Shown piece by piece: positions 56,101 through 64,000 of a stretch of DNA of 64,000 bases (positions are counted from its first letter, which is position 1; each line of letters starts with the position of its first letter). The position numbers and the translations under genes were made by a program. The stretch lies in NCBI RefSeq assembly GCF_002933395.1, contig NZ_PKFN01000011.1, forward strand, positions 179,348-243,347, read 5' to 3'. Source of the stretch: Yoonia maritima. GTDB taxonomy: Bacteria > Pseudomonadota > Alphaproteobacteria > Rhodobacterales > Rhodobacteraceae. A model generated the notes under the pieces. It was not told the origin of the DNA. It worked only from the letters and a program-made list of their open reading frames with translations, and did not search any database.

Positions 56101-56255
56101 CCAGCCAATGGTGGACCGAACTGTCTAGCGCGATTGCGGGTGGTTTGGTGTTTGCGACAGTTCTGACGCTATTGGTGACACCGGCGATGTTGATGCTGGG
56201 CGAACGCCGCGCGTCACGGTCGGTTGGGAACGCGGCGCCGATGCCCGCTGAATAA
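53136..56255 (+). CDS. RND family efflux permease
   Basis: A 1039-residue RND pump of typical length. The TM4 region reads LVDGAIVTVELADRY: the proton-relay Asp pair of AcrB is Asp397-Gly398 here, one acidic residue only. The second half has GIVVNNNIVLIDAFNEF and GAQRLRPVVLTSVTTALGLMP. The single Asp is common in environmental RND subfamilies. It ends the operon, followed by a strong bidirectional terminator. Substrate unknown. Confidence 0.95.
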   Translation: MNAIIDAAFKRSKVVQLVLVFLLIVGAVSYSAIPKESNPEVPIPIVYVSTSLDGISPEDSEDVLVGPMEVEFASLTGLKSMTGMASEGHASVQLEFEPGFDSDEALDRVREAADKAENELPQDANVTVTEINTALFPILTVILSGPVPERTLNTITEDLKDDIEALGGVLEVDVGGKRTELLEVLIDPTVFETYNLSFDELIGSITRNNQLIAAGAIESEAGRLVLKVPGLIEDLEDVMELPVMVRDQTVVTFGDVATVRRTFVDPTGFARIDGQPALALEIKKRSGANIIETVAAVREVVTKSSEAWPESVHIRYTLDESETVVSMLSDLEANVIAAIFLVMVVVVYALGFRSSILVGLAIPGAFLTGVAVLFMMGYTMNIVVLFSLILVVGMLVDGAIVTVELADRYLHEGRSPKAAYAEAAKRMAWPIIASTATTLCVFLPLLFWKDIVGQFMKFLPITVICTLAASLFMALIFIPVMGGIIGKRQPQSAKAQAQMYAAERGDPRKMTGFMGGYVRVLEWSLLRPWITLSFAVMALVGSFVAYGTFGNGLTFFPSVEPDYAQVEVRAKDNFSVYEQDALVRQVEARLETYGEIASIYSRSGSSSSTGDVIGSIQLELTEWDTRRPVALIAEDIRADMAQIPGIDIQVQTDSGGPGGGKPINLEIRGNNTVDQEASVQIILDEMERMGGFIDIVDSRPSPGVEWQISVDRSEAARSGADVALLGQAVQLLTRGITVADYRPDDTDEEVDIVVRFPAVDRTLAELESLRVPTASGLVPISNFVSFIPAPRSGIITRIDQERVVSISADVAPGVLANDLTVALEDGLGDLGLPAGIDVKFGGEAEDQASSMIFLMGAFVAAIGLMFVILLTQFNSFWQAFIVMSAIIFSIAGVLLGLMITGRPFGVVMGGIGVIALAGIVVNNNIVLIDAFNEFKQEGLSSLEAALRTGAQRLRPVVLTSVTTALGLMPMVIGLNINFFTREIVYGAPSSQWWTELSSAIAGGLVFATVLTLLVTPAMLMLGERRASRSVGNAAPMPAE

Positions 56256-56275
56256 GGCGGCCACTACAACAATAG

Positions 56276-56311
56276 AAAAAGGGCGCGACCATCACTGGTC
56301 GCGCCCTTTTT
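56276..56311. terminator. Strong bidirectional terminator between RND and katG
   Basis: A perfect 11-bp GC-rich stem (GGGCGCGACCA / TGGTCGCGCCC) with a 4-base loop (TCAC), flanked by five A before and five T after. It can end transcription of the RND operon on the plus strand and katG on the minus strand. Confidence 0.92.
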
Positions 56312-56330
56312 GTTTCTTTTGCTTCGCTGA

Positions 56331-58688
<2,358 letters not shown>

Positions 58689-59579
58689 ATGAAGAATTTG
58701 ACGCTTAAACAATTACGCTATTTCGAAGCCTTGGCGCGGCACGGTCATTTTGGCCGTGCGGCGGATGCTTGCTCTATCTCGCAACCTGCTTTGTCGGTTC
58801 AGATTAAAGAGTTGGAAGAAAGCCTAGGAACACCGCTTTTTGAACGTAGCCCAAGGCATGTACGCCTGACATCATTTGGTGAAAGTTTCGCCGGGCGGGC
58901 GCGATCTATCCTTCAATCGGTTGACGAATTGGGTGAAATGGCGCGTGCGGCCCATGGCGGGTTGTATGGGCGGCTTCGGATCGGGGTGATTCCGACGATC
59001 GCACCATATCTTCTGCCCAAACTGATTAGCCATTTGGATGAGGCGCACCCTGAACTTGACGTGCACATTCGTGAAACAGTGACACCGCGATTAATCGATG
59101 AACTTGCTGATGGTCAGATTGATGTGGCGATTGTTGCTTTGCCTGTGTCAGAACCTTGGATGACCGAGGTCCCATTGTTCGATGAAAGCATGGTTCTGGT
59201 GCGACATGAATCGCAATCAGAACTGCCCGTGCCCAGCCCCGACGCATTACGGGCCATGAGGTTGCTTTTGCTGGAAGAGGGGCACTGTTTTCGCGATCAG
59301 GCGCTCTCATTCTGCAATATGCAAACCGCTGTTCCACGGGAAGGTTTGGACGGCAGTTCGCTTTCGACGCTGGTGCAGATGGTCGGCGCTGGCATTGGCG
59401 TGACGTTGATCCCTGAAATGGCAATTTCAGTCGAAGGGCGAGCAGCGCCAGTTTGTGTGAACAGATTCACTGGGAAACAACCGAGCCGAACAGTGGGGAT
59501 GATTTGGCGCAAAACAAATCCACTGGCGCACCAGTTCGACGCACTTTGCGATATCGTCCGTAAATCGGGGCAACCGTAA
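58689..59579 (+). CDS. oxyR: Hydrogen peroxide-sensing LysR regulator OxyR
   Basis: A 296-residue LysR-type regulator. N-terminal winged HTH (TLKQLRYFEALARHGHFGRAA, about residues 5-25 and onward) and a C-terminal sensor domain with the OxyR redox pair: Cys200 and Cys209 in EGHCFRDQALSFC, the same nine-residue spacing as E. coli Cys199/Cys208. It senses peroxide by disulfide formation. Divergent from katG. Its stop codon shares a base with the next start (TAATG), coupling it to an M15 peptidase. Confidence 0.95.
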   Translation: MKNLTLKQLRYFEALARHGHFGRAADACSISQPALSVQIKELEESLGTPLFERSPRHVRLTSFGESFAGRARSILQSVDELGEMARAAHGGLYGRLRIGVIPTIAPYLLPKLISHLDEAHPELDVHIRETVTPRLIDELADGQIDVAIVALPVSEPWMTEVPLFDESMVLVRHESQSELPVPSPDALRAMRLLLLEEGHCFRDQALSFCNMQTAVPREGLDGSSLSTLVQMVGAGIGVTLIPEMAISVEGRAAPVCVNRFTGKQPSRTVGMIWRKTNPLAHQFDALCDIVRKSGQP

Positions 59580-60076
59580 TGTACAAAATAAACCCGCTTA
59601 ATCCGATGCTTTCTAAGGATTTGGATCTATTCACCCTATGCCAAAGCGATACAGCGGCAGAGCAGGGCATCTATAATTTGCCGCAAGACGTGAGCGTGGT
59701 CGAAAACCTAACGCGCCTTTGTCAGCAGGTATTGCAGCCCGCGATTACGCATTTCGATCTCCCGTTGTTTATCACAAGTGGATATCGCTGCCCCCGTTTG
59801 AATGCTGAAATCGTTGGATTACCGGATTCGCAGCATTTGCGGGGCGAGGCGGCTGATATCATGATGGGCGGTATTGCGAATGACACGTTGGCGCTTTGGT
59901 TGATCGACAACACCGATTTCGATGAACTGATCCTTGAAAAGTTCGACCCGCGTTGCGGCGAATATGGCTGGGTGCACGTATCGTGTGTGGTCACTGGGAA
60001 TCGAAAAAAGGTGTCGACCTTTGACGGCGACACCTTTCATGATGGGTTTCACTATTTCGACCTAGCGGGGAAGTAG
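59579..60076 (+). CDS. M15-family D,D-peptidase-like protein
   Basis: A 165-residue protein of the peptidase M15 (VanY/phage-endolysin-like) fold. The zinc triad is complete: SQHLRGEAAD gives His86 and Asp93, and GWVHVS gives His133. These enzymes cleave D-Ala-D-Ala or related peptide bonds. No signal peptide or membrane span is seen, so it is cytoplasmic or exported by other means. It is coupled to oxyR (TAATG) and overlaps the convergent D-Ala-D-Ala-ligase-like gene by 15 bases. A solitary phage lysozyme origin is the alternative, but no phage genes are nearby. Confidence 0.85.
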   Translation: MYKINPLNPMLSKDLDLFTLCQSDTAAEQGIYNLPQDVSVVENLTRLCQQVLQPAITHFDLPLFITSGYRCPRLNAEIVGLPDSQHLRGEAADIMMGGIANDTLALWLIDNTDFDELILEKFDPRCGEYGWVHVSCVVTGNRKKVSTFDGDTFHDGFHYFDLAGK

Positions 60077-61234
60077 ATGCGCCCCTTGCGGTACCGGATC
60101 GTCAAAGGTTTTTAAGCTGTCGCCAATCGCTTCTTCCACCAAATGCTGGATCAGTTCGGAAAACAGGAGCGGCGGATCGGCCGCTTCCCAAAGGAAGAAC
60201 CCATATGATCCGGGGATCGGGTTGATCTCGTTGAACCACAATTCGCCAGTCTCATTGTCGACCATAAAGTCGATCCGTGGTGCACCGCGCAAGCCAAGAA
60301 CCGAAAACGCCGCCGATGCATATTCGTAAATACGCGCCTTCAGCCCTTCGGGGATGTCGGGGTTAATGTCGCGGGTTAACGACAGCATCCCCTGCGATGG
60401 GACGGGGGCGTTACCCAGTTTGCCGCCCTTCTTGGGTGGGCCGCCGTCGCCAGAGGCGAGATATTTCTCTTTAAAGTCCAGCAAGTCAGCGGAAGATTTG
60501 GGGCGTTCGATCGCAGAGTGACAAATCTGACCGTCACGGAATGTCAGGGCAACGTTGTATTCGACCAAGTTTTGGACTTTTGGTTCGACCAGCGCAAATC
60601 CGTCTTGGCGCAGTACCGCTTGGCTAAGCGCGATCAGGGTTTCGTCGTCTGTCGCGATGCCGACCCCGATGCTGGACCCAAGGTTGGCGGGTTTTACAAT
60701 CGCAGGGTAGCCAATTTGCTGGGCGACCTTTTGCGCAAACGCTTTGGGGTGTTGCAAGGTCGCATGGTTTGCGACCACATGATCAACGACATTCACACCG
60801 ACGGTTTTAACAATCGCTTTCGTCGCGTCTTTGCGCATCGCGATGGCAGAATTTGTGGCGTTAAACCCAGTGACAGGAATGCCGAGCAATTCCATCATAC
60901 CTTGAATGCGGCCGTCTTCGCCGTAGGGGCCGTGGAATACCGGTAATACGCAGTCAATATTCTTAGACCAGCTGCCGTCAGCGGCATTAATACAAGGGCC
61001 ATTGTCGCCCCATGCAAATGTTACTTGCTTTAGCCCACCGGGACGCGGCCGAAATGCAGCAAGGTCGCGCAGGCGCGGCCCATGCATAAAGCGCCCTTCG
61101 AAATCCAAGTACACAGGAATGATGTTCAATTTGCGCAGATCTGCGGCGTCCATCAATTGTTGGGCGCTGACAACGCTCACATCGTGTTCTTGGGTTGGTC
61201 CGCCAAAGACAACTGCTATATTTAGCTTGGTCAC
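60062..61234 (-). CDS. D-Ala-D-Ala ligase-like ATP-grasp protein with a divergent active-site loop
   Basis: A 390-residue ATP-grasp ligase. N-terminal GGPTQEHDVSVVSAQ, HGPYGEDGRIQGMMELLGIP and the ATP loop ANLGSSIGVG match D-Ala-D-Ala ligases. The C-terminal motif, canonically NT(S/L)PG(M/F)T, instead reads EINPIPGSYGFFLW (residues 336-349), and a Gly/Lys/Pro-rich insert (GDGGPPKKGGKLGN) sits before the third subdomain. It is longer than Ddl (about 310) and is not in the division/cell-wall cluster. Product specificity may differ. Start is GTG with AGGAC upstream; an ATG is not available in a sensible place. Confidence 0.87.
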   Translation of the reverse strand: MTKLNIAVVFGGPTQEHDVSVVSAQQLMDAADLRKLNIIPVYLDFEGRFMHGPRLRDLAAFRPRPGGLKQVTFAWGDNGPCINAADGSWSKNIDCVLPVFHGPYGEDGRIQGMMELLGIPVTGFNATNSAIAMRKDATKAIVKTVGVNVVDHVVANHATLQHPKAFAQKVAQQIGYPAIVKPANLGSSIGVGIATDDETLIALSQAVLRQDGFALVEPKVQNLVEYNVALTFRDGQICHSAIERPKSSADLLDFKEKYLASGDGGPPKKGGKLGNAPVPSQGMLSLTRDINPDIPEGLKARIYEYASAAFSVLGLRGAPRIDFMVDNETGELWFNEINPIPGSYGFFLWEAADPPLLFSELIQHLVEEAIGDSLKTFDDPVPQGAHLLPR

Positions 61235-61337
61235 GTTGTACTGTCCTAGAATATCGTTTGCCTCAGTGATAGTTATACGTCCAAGGGCAGGCAAGCGCCA
61301 CAGCAGGTGGTGCCAATAGATAAAAAGGTGAATGCGG

Positions 61338-62096
61338 ATGAAGCCAATCGCAAGCGTCGAACTGGGGCAGCCAGATGGACCCGTTGTTGTCTTTGCCCAC
61401 GGTTGGGGGCGAACCCATGCAGATTTTCTGCCCGTGGCGGAATTGATCGCGGGGCAGGCGCGCTGCATTCTGTTCGATCTGCCCGGTTTTGGTGATACGC
61501 CCCGGCCAGACGATGCGTGGGATACGAATGACTATGCCGACTACATGCGTACGGTTCTTGCTGAAAAGATTGGCGATAAACCGTGTATCTGGGTTGGTCA
61601 CAGCTTTGGTGGTCGTGTGGGGCTGCGATTAGCAGCGCAACAGCAAAGCCCTATTGCACAGATGGTGATTGTTGCCGGGGCAGGTGTGAAACTTCCTCGC
61701 TCTCTTTGGCAACAGCTTCGTGGTCAATGGCGTAGCTTCTTGTTCAAACGCAAAAAGGCCCGCGCGACAGATGATTACGAGATCATCGACCTAGAAAAGG
61801 AATACGGCAGTGCCGATTATGTCCATAGTCGCGAGATTGGGATGCGCGACATCTTTATCCAGACGGTTAAGGAAGATCAGACAAATGATGTAGGGCGTAT
61901 CATCGCGCCGACGCATTTGATTTACGGATCAAAGGATACCGCCACCCCGCCAGCCGAAGGCCGGGTACTGCACGCTCATATCCCGAACTCCACTTATATA
62001 GAGTGTCCTGAATTCGACCACCTGTCTGTCCTGACACGCGGACGGCACCAGATTGCAAACGTGATCAAAGATATCCTGACCGAGGCCCGCACATGA
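61338..62096 (+). CDS. Alpha/beta hydrolase
   Basis: A 252-residue alpha/beta-hydrolase-fold protein: oxyanion-hole HGWGRTHADF, nucleophile elbow GHSFGGR (Ser), Asp in YGSKDTATP and catalytic His in EFDHLSV. No signal peptide, so cytoplasmic. I chose the ATG at 61338 since AGGTG (61326-61330) is then 7 bases away; the ATG at 61332 would be too close. Divergent from the Ddl-like gene, and overlapping the MurF-like gene by ATGA, so it belongs to the same module. Substrate unknown; an ester or amide tied to the ligase products is plausible. Confidence 0.87.
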   Translation: MKPIASVELGQPDGPVVVFAHGWGRTHADFLPVAELIAGQARCILFDLPGFGDTPRPDDAWDTNDYADYMRTVLAEKIGDKPCIWVGHSFGGRVGLRLAAQQQSPIAQMVIVAGAGVKLPRSLWQQLRGQWRSFLFKRKKARATDDYEIIDLEKEYGSADYVHSREIGMRDIFIQTVKEDQTNDVGRIIAPTHLIYGSKDTATPPAEGRVLHAHIPNSTYIECPEFDHLSVLTRGRHQIANVIKDILTEART

Positions 62097-63673
62097 TTAT
62101 TCTCGCTAAACTGATCGTCATGGGTGCGCTTGGCTATTTGCTGCAAACGCGGCTGCGCACGCTGCTCGCGTATTTCCAGCAAGAGGAATACGACGGTGCC
62201 CGTTATGTCGGCGCGCTGCAATCTGTGCGCCTGTACGATGTGCGTGCAAGTGCTGCCATTTTGGTCGCGCTGGTGATCACGTTCATGACAGGCCCGAGCG
62301 CCGTTGTGCTGTTGATCCTTGCGGCGACGCTGGGTGCAATCATCTGGGACGAGAAACGGTACCGCTTTAAAAAGCCGCTCGCGATGACAGAGCGCGCACG
62401 CCGGATCTATCTGCTTGCGGCAGCATTTTTGGTTTTGCCGTTCTTGATCAGCTTCTACTGGCTGATCTTCGCGATCATCACCATTCAGCTTGCCCCCTTT
62501 GCCTTGATCGCTGCTAATCAGGTGCTTGCACCGTTCCAGCAACGCATCAACGACAAGTATATAGTAGAGGCCCGCGAAAAGCTGGCACGTATGGATCCAC
62601 AACGGATCGGGATTACTGGCAGCTTTGGTAAGACGACGGTTAAACACATTCTTGCAGAGATCCTCGAAGGATCAGCGCCCGTATTCTATAGCCGGGGCAG
62701 TATTAATACTGTGCTGGGGCTAACCCGGCATATCCGCCAGCGCCTGCAATGGTCGCACAAGTATTTCATCGCCGAGATGGGCGCATATGGTGAAGGTTCT
62801 ATTAAGCGGCTTTGCGATTTTGCACAGCCGACCCTTGGTATCGTAACCGCAGTGGGCGACGCACACACGGAACGCTTTGGCAGCATCGAAGCAATCGCGC
62901 GGGCAAAGTCAGAACTGGTAGAATATGTGTGTAGCAACAACGGCACTGCCATCATCAATGTCGATGTGTTGCGCCATGAGCCGTTTGCAAAACTAAAAGA
63001 ACAATACGGTAAGCAGGTCATTTCAGTCGGTGCGCAGGATGCGGACGTGATCGTGAATGCGCAAACGGCTGCAGGTGGTGGCTGGACGATTGGCTTGCAC
63101 TGGGTTGATGGATCGCATGCTGATGTTAGCTTTGATCTGCCATTGCTGGGTGATCATAACGTGATGAACGCCGCGCTGGCCGTTGTCTTGACGTTGCATG
63201 TTGATCCAGCGCTGGTCGATGACCTGCCGTTCTTTACAAAGACAGTCTCGCAAATCCCGCACCGTTTGCAAAAGGTCGAGAACCCCGGTGAGCCGCTGAT
63301 CCTTGATGATGCGTATAACGCGAATGAACTGGGCTTTAAGTCTGCCGTCGCCACGATGCATGATCTTGCCAAAGAACGTGGCGGTCGCGCGATCCTTGTG
63401 ACGCCGGGTGTCGCTGAGCTTGGGTTAGAGCATGACGCGGTTCACGCCCGACTTGCCCAGACATGCAATGATTTCTGCGACACAGTGTATGTAGTGAACC
63501 CAAGTCGGATCCGTAGCTTTGCAGATGGGCTTGATAAGGAGCGGGTAAAAGTGGTCGAGGTGGCGTCGTTCTATGAAGCGCGCGCGAAGATCGATGCAGA
63601 TATCCAAACCAACGATGTTGTGCTGTACGAGAACGATCTTCCTGACCTCTTGGAGGAGCAGCGTTTTCTCTGA
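62093..63673 (+). CDS. MurF-like Mur ligase with N-terminal membrane domain
   Basis: A 526-residue protein. Residues 1-150 hold about four hydrophobic segments (near 2-18, 52-85 as two, 105-145), followed by a full Mur-ligase module: P-loop GITGSFGKTT (Gly173-Thr182, Lys180), SINTVLGL, the AEMGAYGEGSIKRL and HTERFGSIEAIARAKSE segments (the last with the Lys that is carbamylated in MurF) and the C-terminal DDAYNAN (405-411). Classical MurF is soluble and about 450 residues, so this is a distinct membrane-linked form. Coupled to the alpha/beta hydrolase (ATGA). A perfect hairpin terminator follows. Confidence 0.9.
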   Translation: MIILAKLIVMGALGYLLQTRLRTLLAYFQQEEYDGARYVGALQSVRLYDVRASAAILVALVITFMTGPSAVVLLILAATLGAIIWDEKRYRFKKPLAMTERARRIYLLAAAFLVLPFLISFYWLIFAIITIQLAPFALIAANQVLAPFQQRINDKYIVEAREKLARMDPQRIGITGSFGKTTVKHILAEILEGSAPVFYSRGSINTVLGLTRHIRQRLQWSHKYFIAEMGAYGEGSIKRLCDFAQPTLGIVTAVGDAHTERFGSIEAIARAKSELVEYVCSNNGTAIINVDVLRHEPFAKLKEQYGKQVISVGAQDADVIVNAQTAAGGGWTIGLHWVDGSHADVSFDLPLLGDHNVMNAALAVVLTLHVDPALVDDLPFFTKTVSQIPHRLQKVENPGEPLILDDAYNANELGFKSAVATMHDLAKERGGRAILVTPGVAELGLEHDAVHARLAQTCNDFCDTVYVVNPSRIRSFADGLDKERVKVVEVASFYEARAKIDADIQTNDVVLYENDLPDLLEEQRFL

Positions 63674-63692
63674 AGGGTGTTCAGCAGCTTAA

Positions 63693-63731
63693 GAATCAAA
63701 AATCCCGGCATTTTGCCGGGATTTTTGATTC
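63693..63731 (+). terminator. Rho-independent terminator of the MurF-like operon
   Basis: A perfect 18-bp stem (from GAATCAAAAATCCCGGCA, three-base loop, to its exact complement ending GATTC), 19 bases after the MurF-like stop, with the A-run and T-run built into the stem, so it can work in both directions. Confidence 0.93.
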
Positions 63732-63900
63732 TTTGGTGAGTGTTTTGGTGTTTTGTTTGGATTGGGAGTGTTTGATTCCGGTGATTGTTGTGGGTTATTC
63801 TGTGGATAAGTCTAGATATTGTGTGATGTGTTTGTTTTCTGCTTAAGGAAATGGCGTTTGTTGGCTTTTCCCTGATGTGGTTTGGTTGTTAAGTATTTGA
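63721..63900 (+). other. C-poor, G/T-rich noncoding spacer
   Basis: By hand count this 180-base stretch has only 12 C and about 25 A, so about 79% G+T on the plus strand. There is no convincing ORF, and the composition differs sharply from the coding sequence around it. It lies between a terminator and a probable stable-RNA promoter. Confidence 0.7.
63801..63809 (-). promoter_or_regulatory. Consensus DnaA box
   Basis: TGTGGATAA on the plus strand is the exact complement of TTATCCACA, the consensus DnaA box. A weaker match (TGTGGGTTA, 7 of 9) lies just upstream. Single boxes occur by chance, so the function is uncertain. Confidence 0.45.
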
Positions 63901-63956
63901 ATTTGTTTGATTAAAAATGAATGTCACAAAAACTTTGAGAATTATTGAAAAAGGGG

Positions 63957-63985
63957 TTGCGGGCATCTCTTAGTAACCTTAGAAC
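63957..63985 (+). promoter_or_regulatory. Sigma-70-type promoter, probably of an rRNA operon
   Basis: TTGCGG (63957-63962) and TAGAAC (63980-63985) separated by exactly 17 bases, preceded by A/T-rich runs that could act as an UP element and followed by CCCCCTTCACCGGCGG. I recall this form (TTGNCN, 17 bases, TAGAAC, C-run, TCACCGR) from rRNA and tRNA promoters of Rhodobacteraceae. The transcribed gene lies beyond the window, so its identity is inferred. Confidence 0.5.
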
Positions 63986-64000
63986 CCCCTTCACCGGCGG

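Noticed and set aside
59579..60076. Prophage endolysin remnant
   Set aside because: M15 peptidases occur in phages, but no other phage gene, attachment site or composition shift is nearby, and the gene is tightly coupled to oxyR.
63721..64000. Chromosomal origin of replication, suggested by a DnaA box and AT-rich DNA
   Set aside because: Only one perfect box, no box cluster, no dnaA/hemE/parAB neighbours, and the AT-rich part reads as a promoter. An rRNA leader is more likely.

Overview
The window is a 64-kb stretch of chromosome from an alphaproteobacterium, most likely a Rhodobacterales (Roseobacter-type) bacterium. I infer this from remembered gene families and gene order: plant-type gshA, pyrB/inactive pyrC/plsY, tlpA//argH-lipoprotein-DUF2834-lysA-DUF4175 (TIGR02302), zinc-ribbon//ftsE-ftsX-plsC, an mcl1 malyl-CoA lyase, and an rrn-like promoter at the right end. 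Coding density is very high and many neighbours share ATGA, TAATG or TGATG junctions. I saw no insertion sequence, prophage, CRISPR array, tRNA or rRNA gene inside the window.

Layout. 0-3.3 kb (+): the 3' part of rsmE, a GNAT acetyltransferase, a membrane protein, and gshA. 3.3-8.5 kb (-): two small membrane proteins; a pyrimidine/phospholipid operon (pyrB, a tail-anchored unknown, a dihydroorotase-like protein without its metal site, plsY); an unknown membrane protein. 8.6-14.8 kb (+): family 4/5 uracil-DNA glycosylase, moaB, and an RND efflux pair. 14.8-16.8 kb: a DsbD-N-like secreted protein, YqgE/AlgH and a TlpA thioredoxin. 16.8-22.7 kb (+): argH, a small lipoprotein, a DUF2834 protein, lysA and a large DUF4175 (TIGR02302) membrane protein. 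22.8-27.3 kb: a zinc-ribbon membrane protein, ftsE-ftsX-plsC-PPOX flavoprotein, an M50 peptidase. 27.4-32.5 kb: accA, a secreted two-repeat Cys protein, malyl-CoA lyase, and an operon of sulfurtransferase, aromatic aminotransferase and chorismate mutase. 32.5-37.3 kb: a glycine-rich small protein, smpB, an ion channel with an AlkX/YcaQ-like glycosylase, a polytopic membrane protein, dapA. 37.5-45.6 kb: a soluble lytic transglycosylase, a DMT exporter, mnmD and a divergent MnmC-oxidase-like gene (a split mnmC), a YjdF-like membrane protein, an EEP-family phosphatase/nuclease, an SDR and a divergent AraC regulator.

45.7-51.7 kb (-) is a compact catabolic operon: a PLP decarboxylase, a rhodanese, 5-oxoprolinase subunits PxpB, PxpC and PxpA, a ureidoglycine aminohydrolase-like bicupin, and a class II aldolase. 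52.0-56.3 kb (+) is a second RND adaptor/permease pair ending in a strong bidirectional terminator. 56.3-59.6 kb is the divergent katG/oxyR pair.

59.6-63.7 kb is the most unusual part. A D-Ala-D-Ala-ligase-like ATP-grasp enzyme with a non-standard active-site loop, an alpha/beta hydrolase, and a MurF-like ligase carrying an N-terminal membrane domain are packed around one divergent promoter. An M15 D,D-peptidase that is translationally coupled to oxyR runs into the ligase gene from the other side. Together they look like an accessory, membrane-associated cell-wall peptide ligation system separate from the usual division-and-cell-wall cluster. The window ends with a perfect 18-bp hairpin terminator, a C-poor G/T-rich spacer containing a consensus DnaA box, and a probable stable-RNA (rRNA) promoter pointing out of the window.
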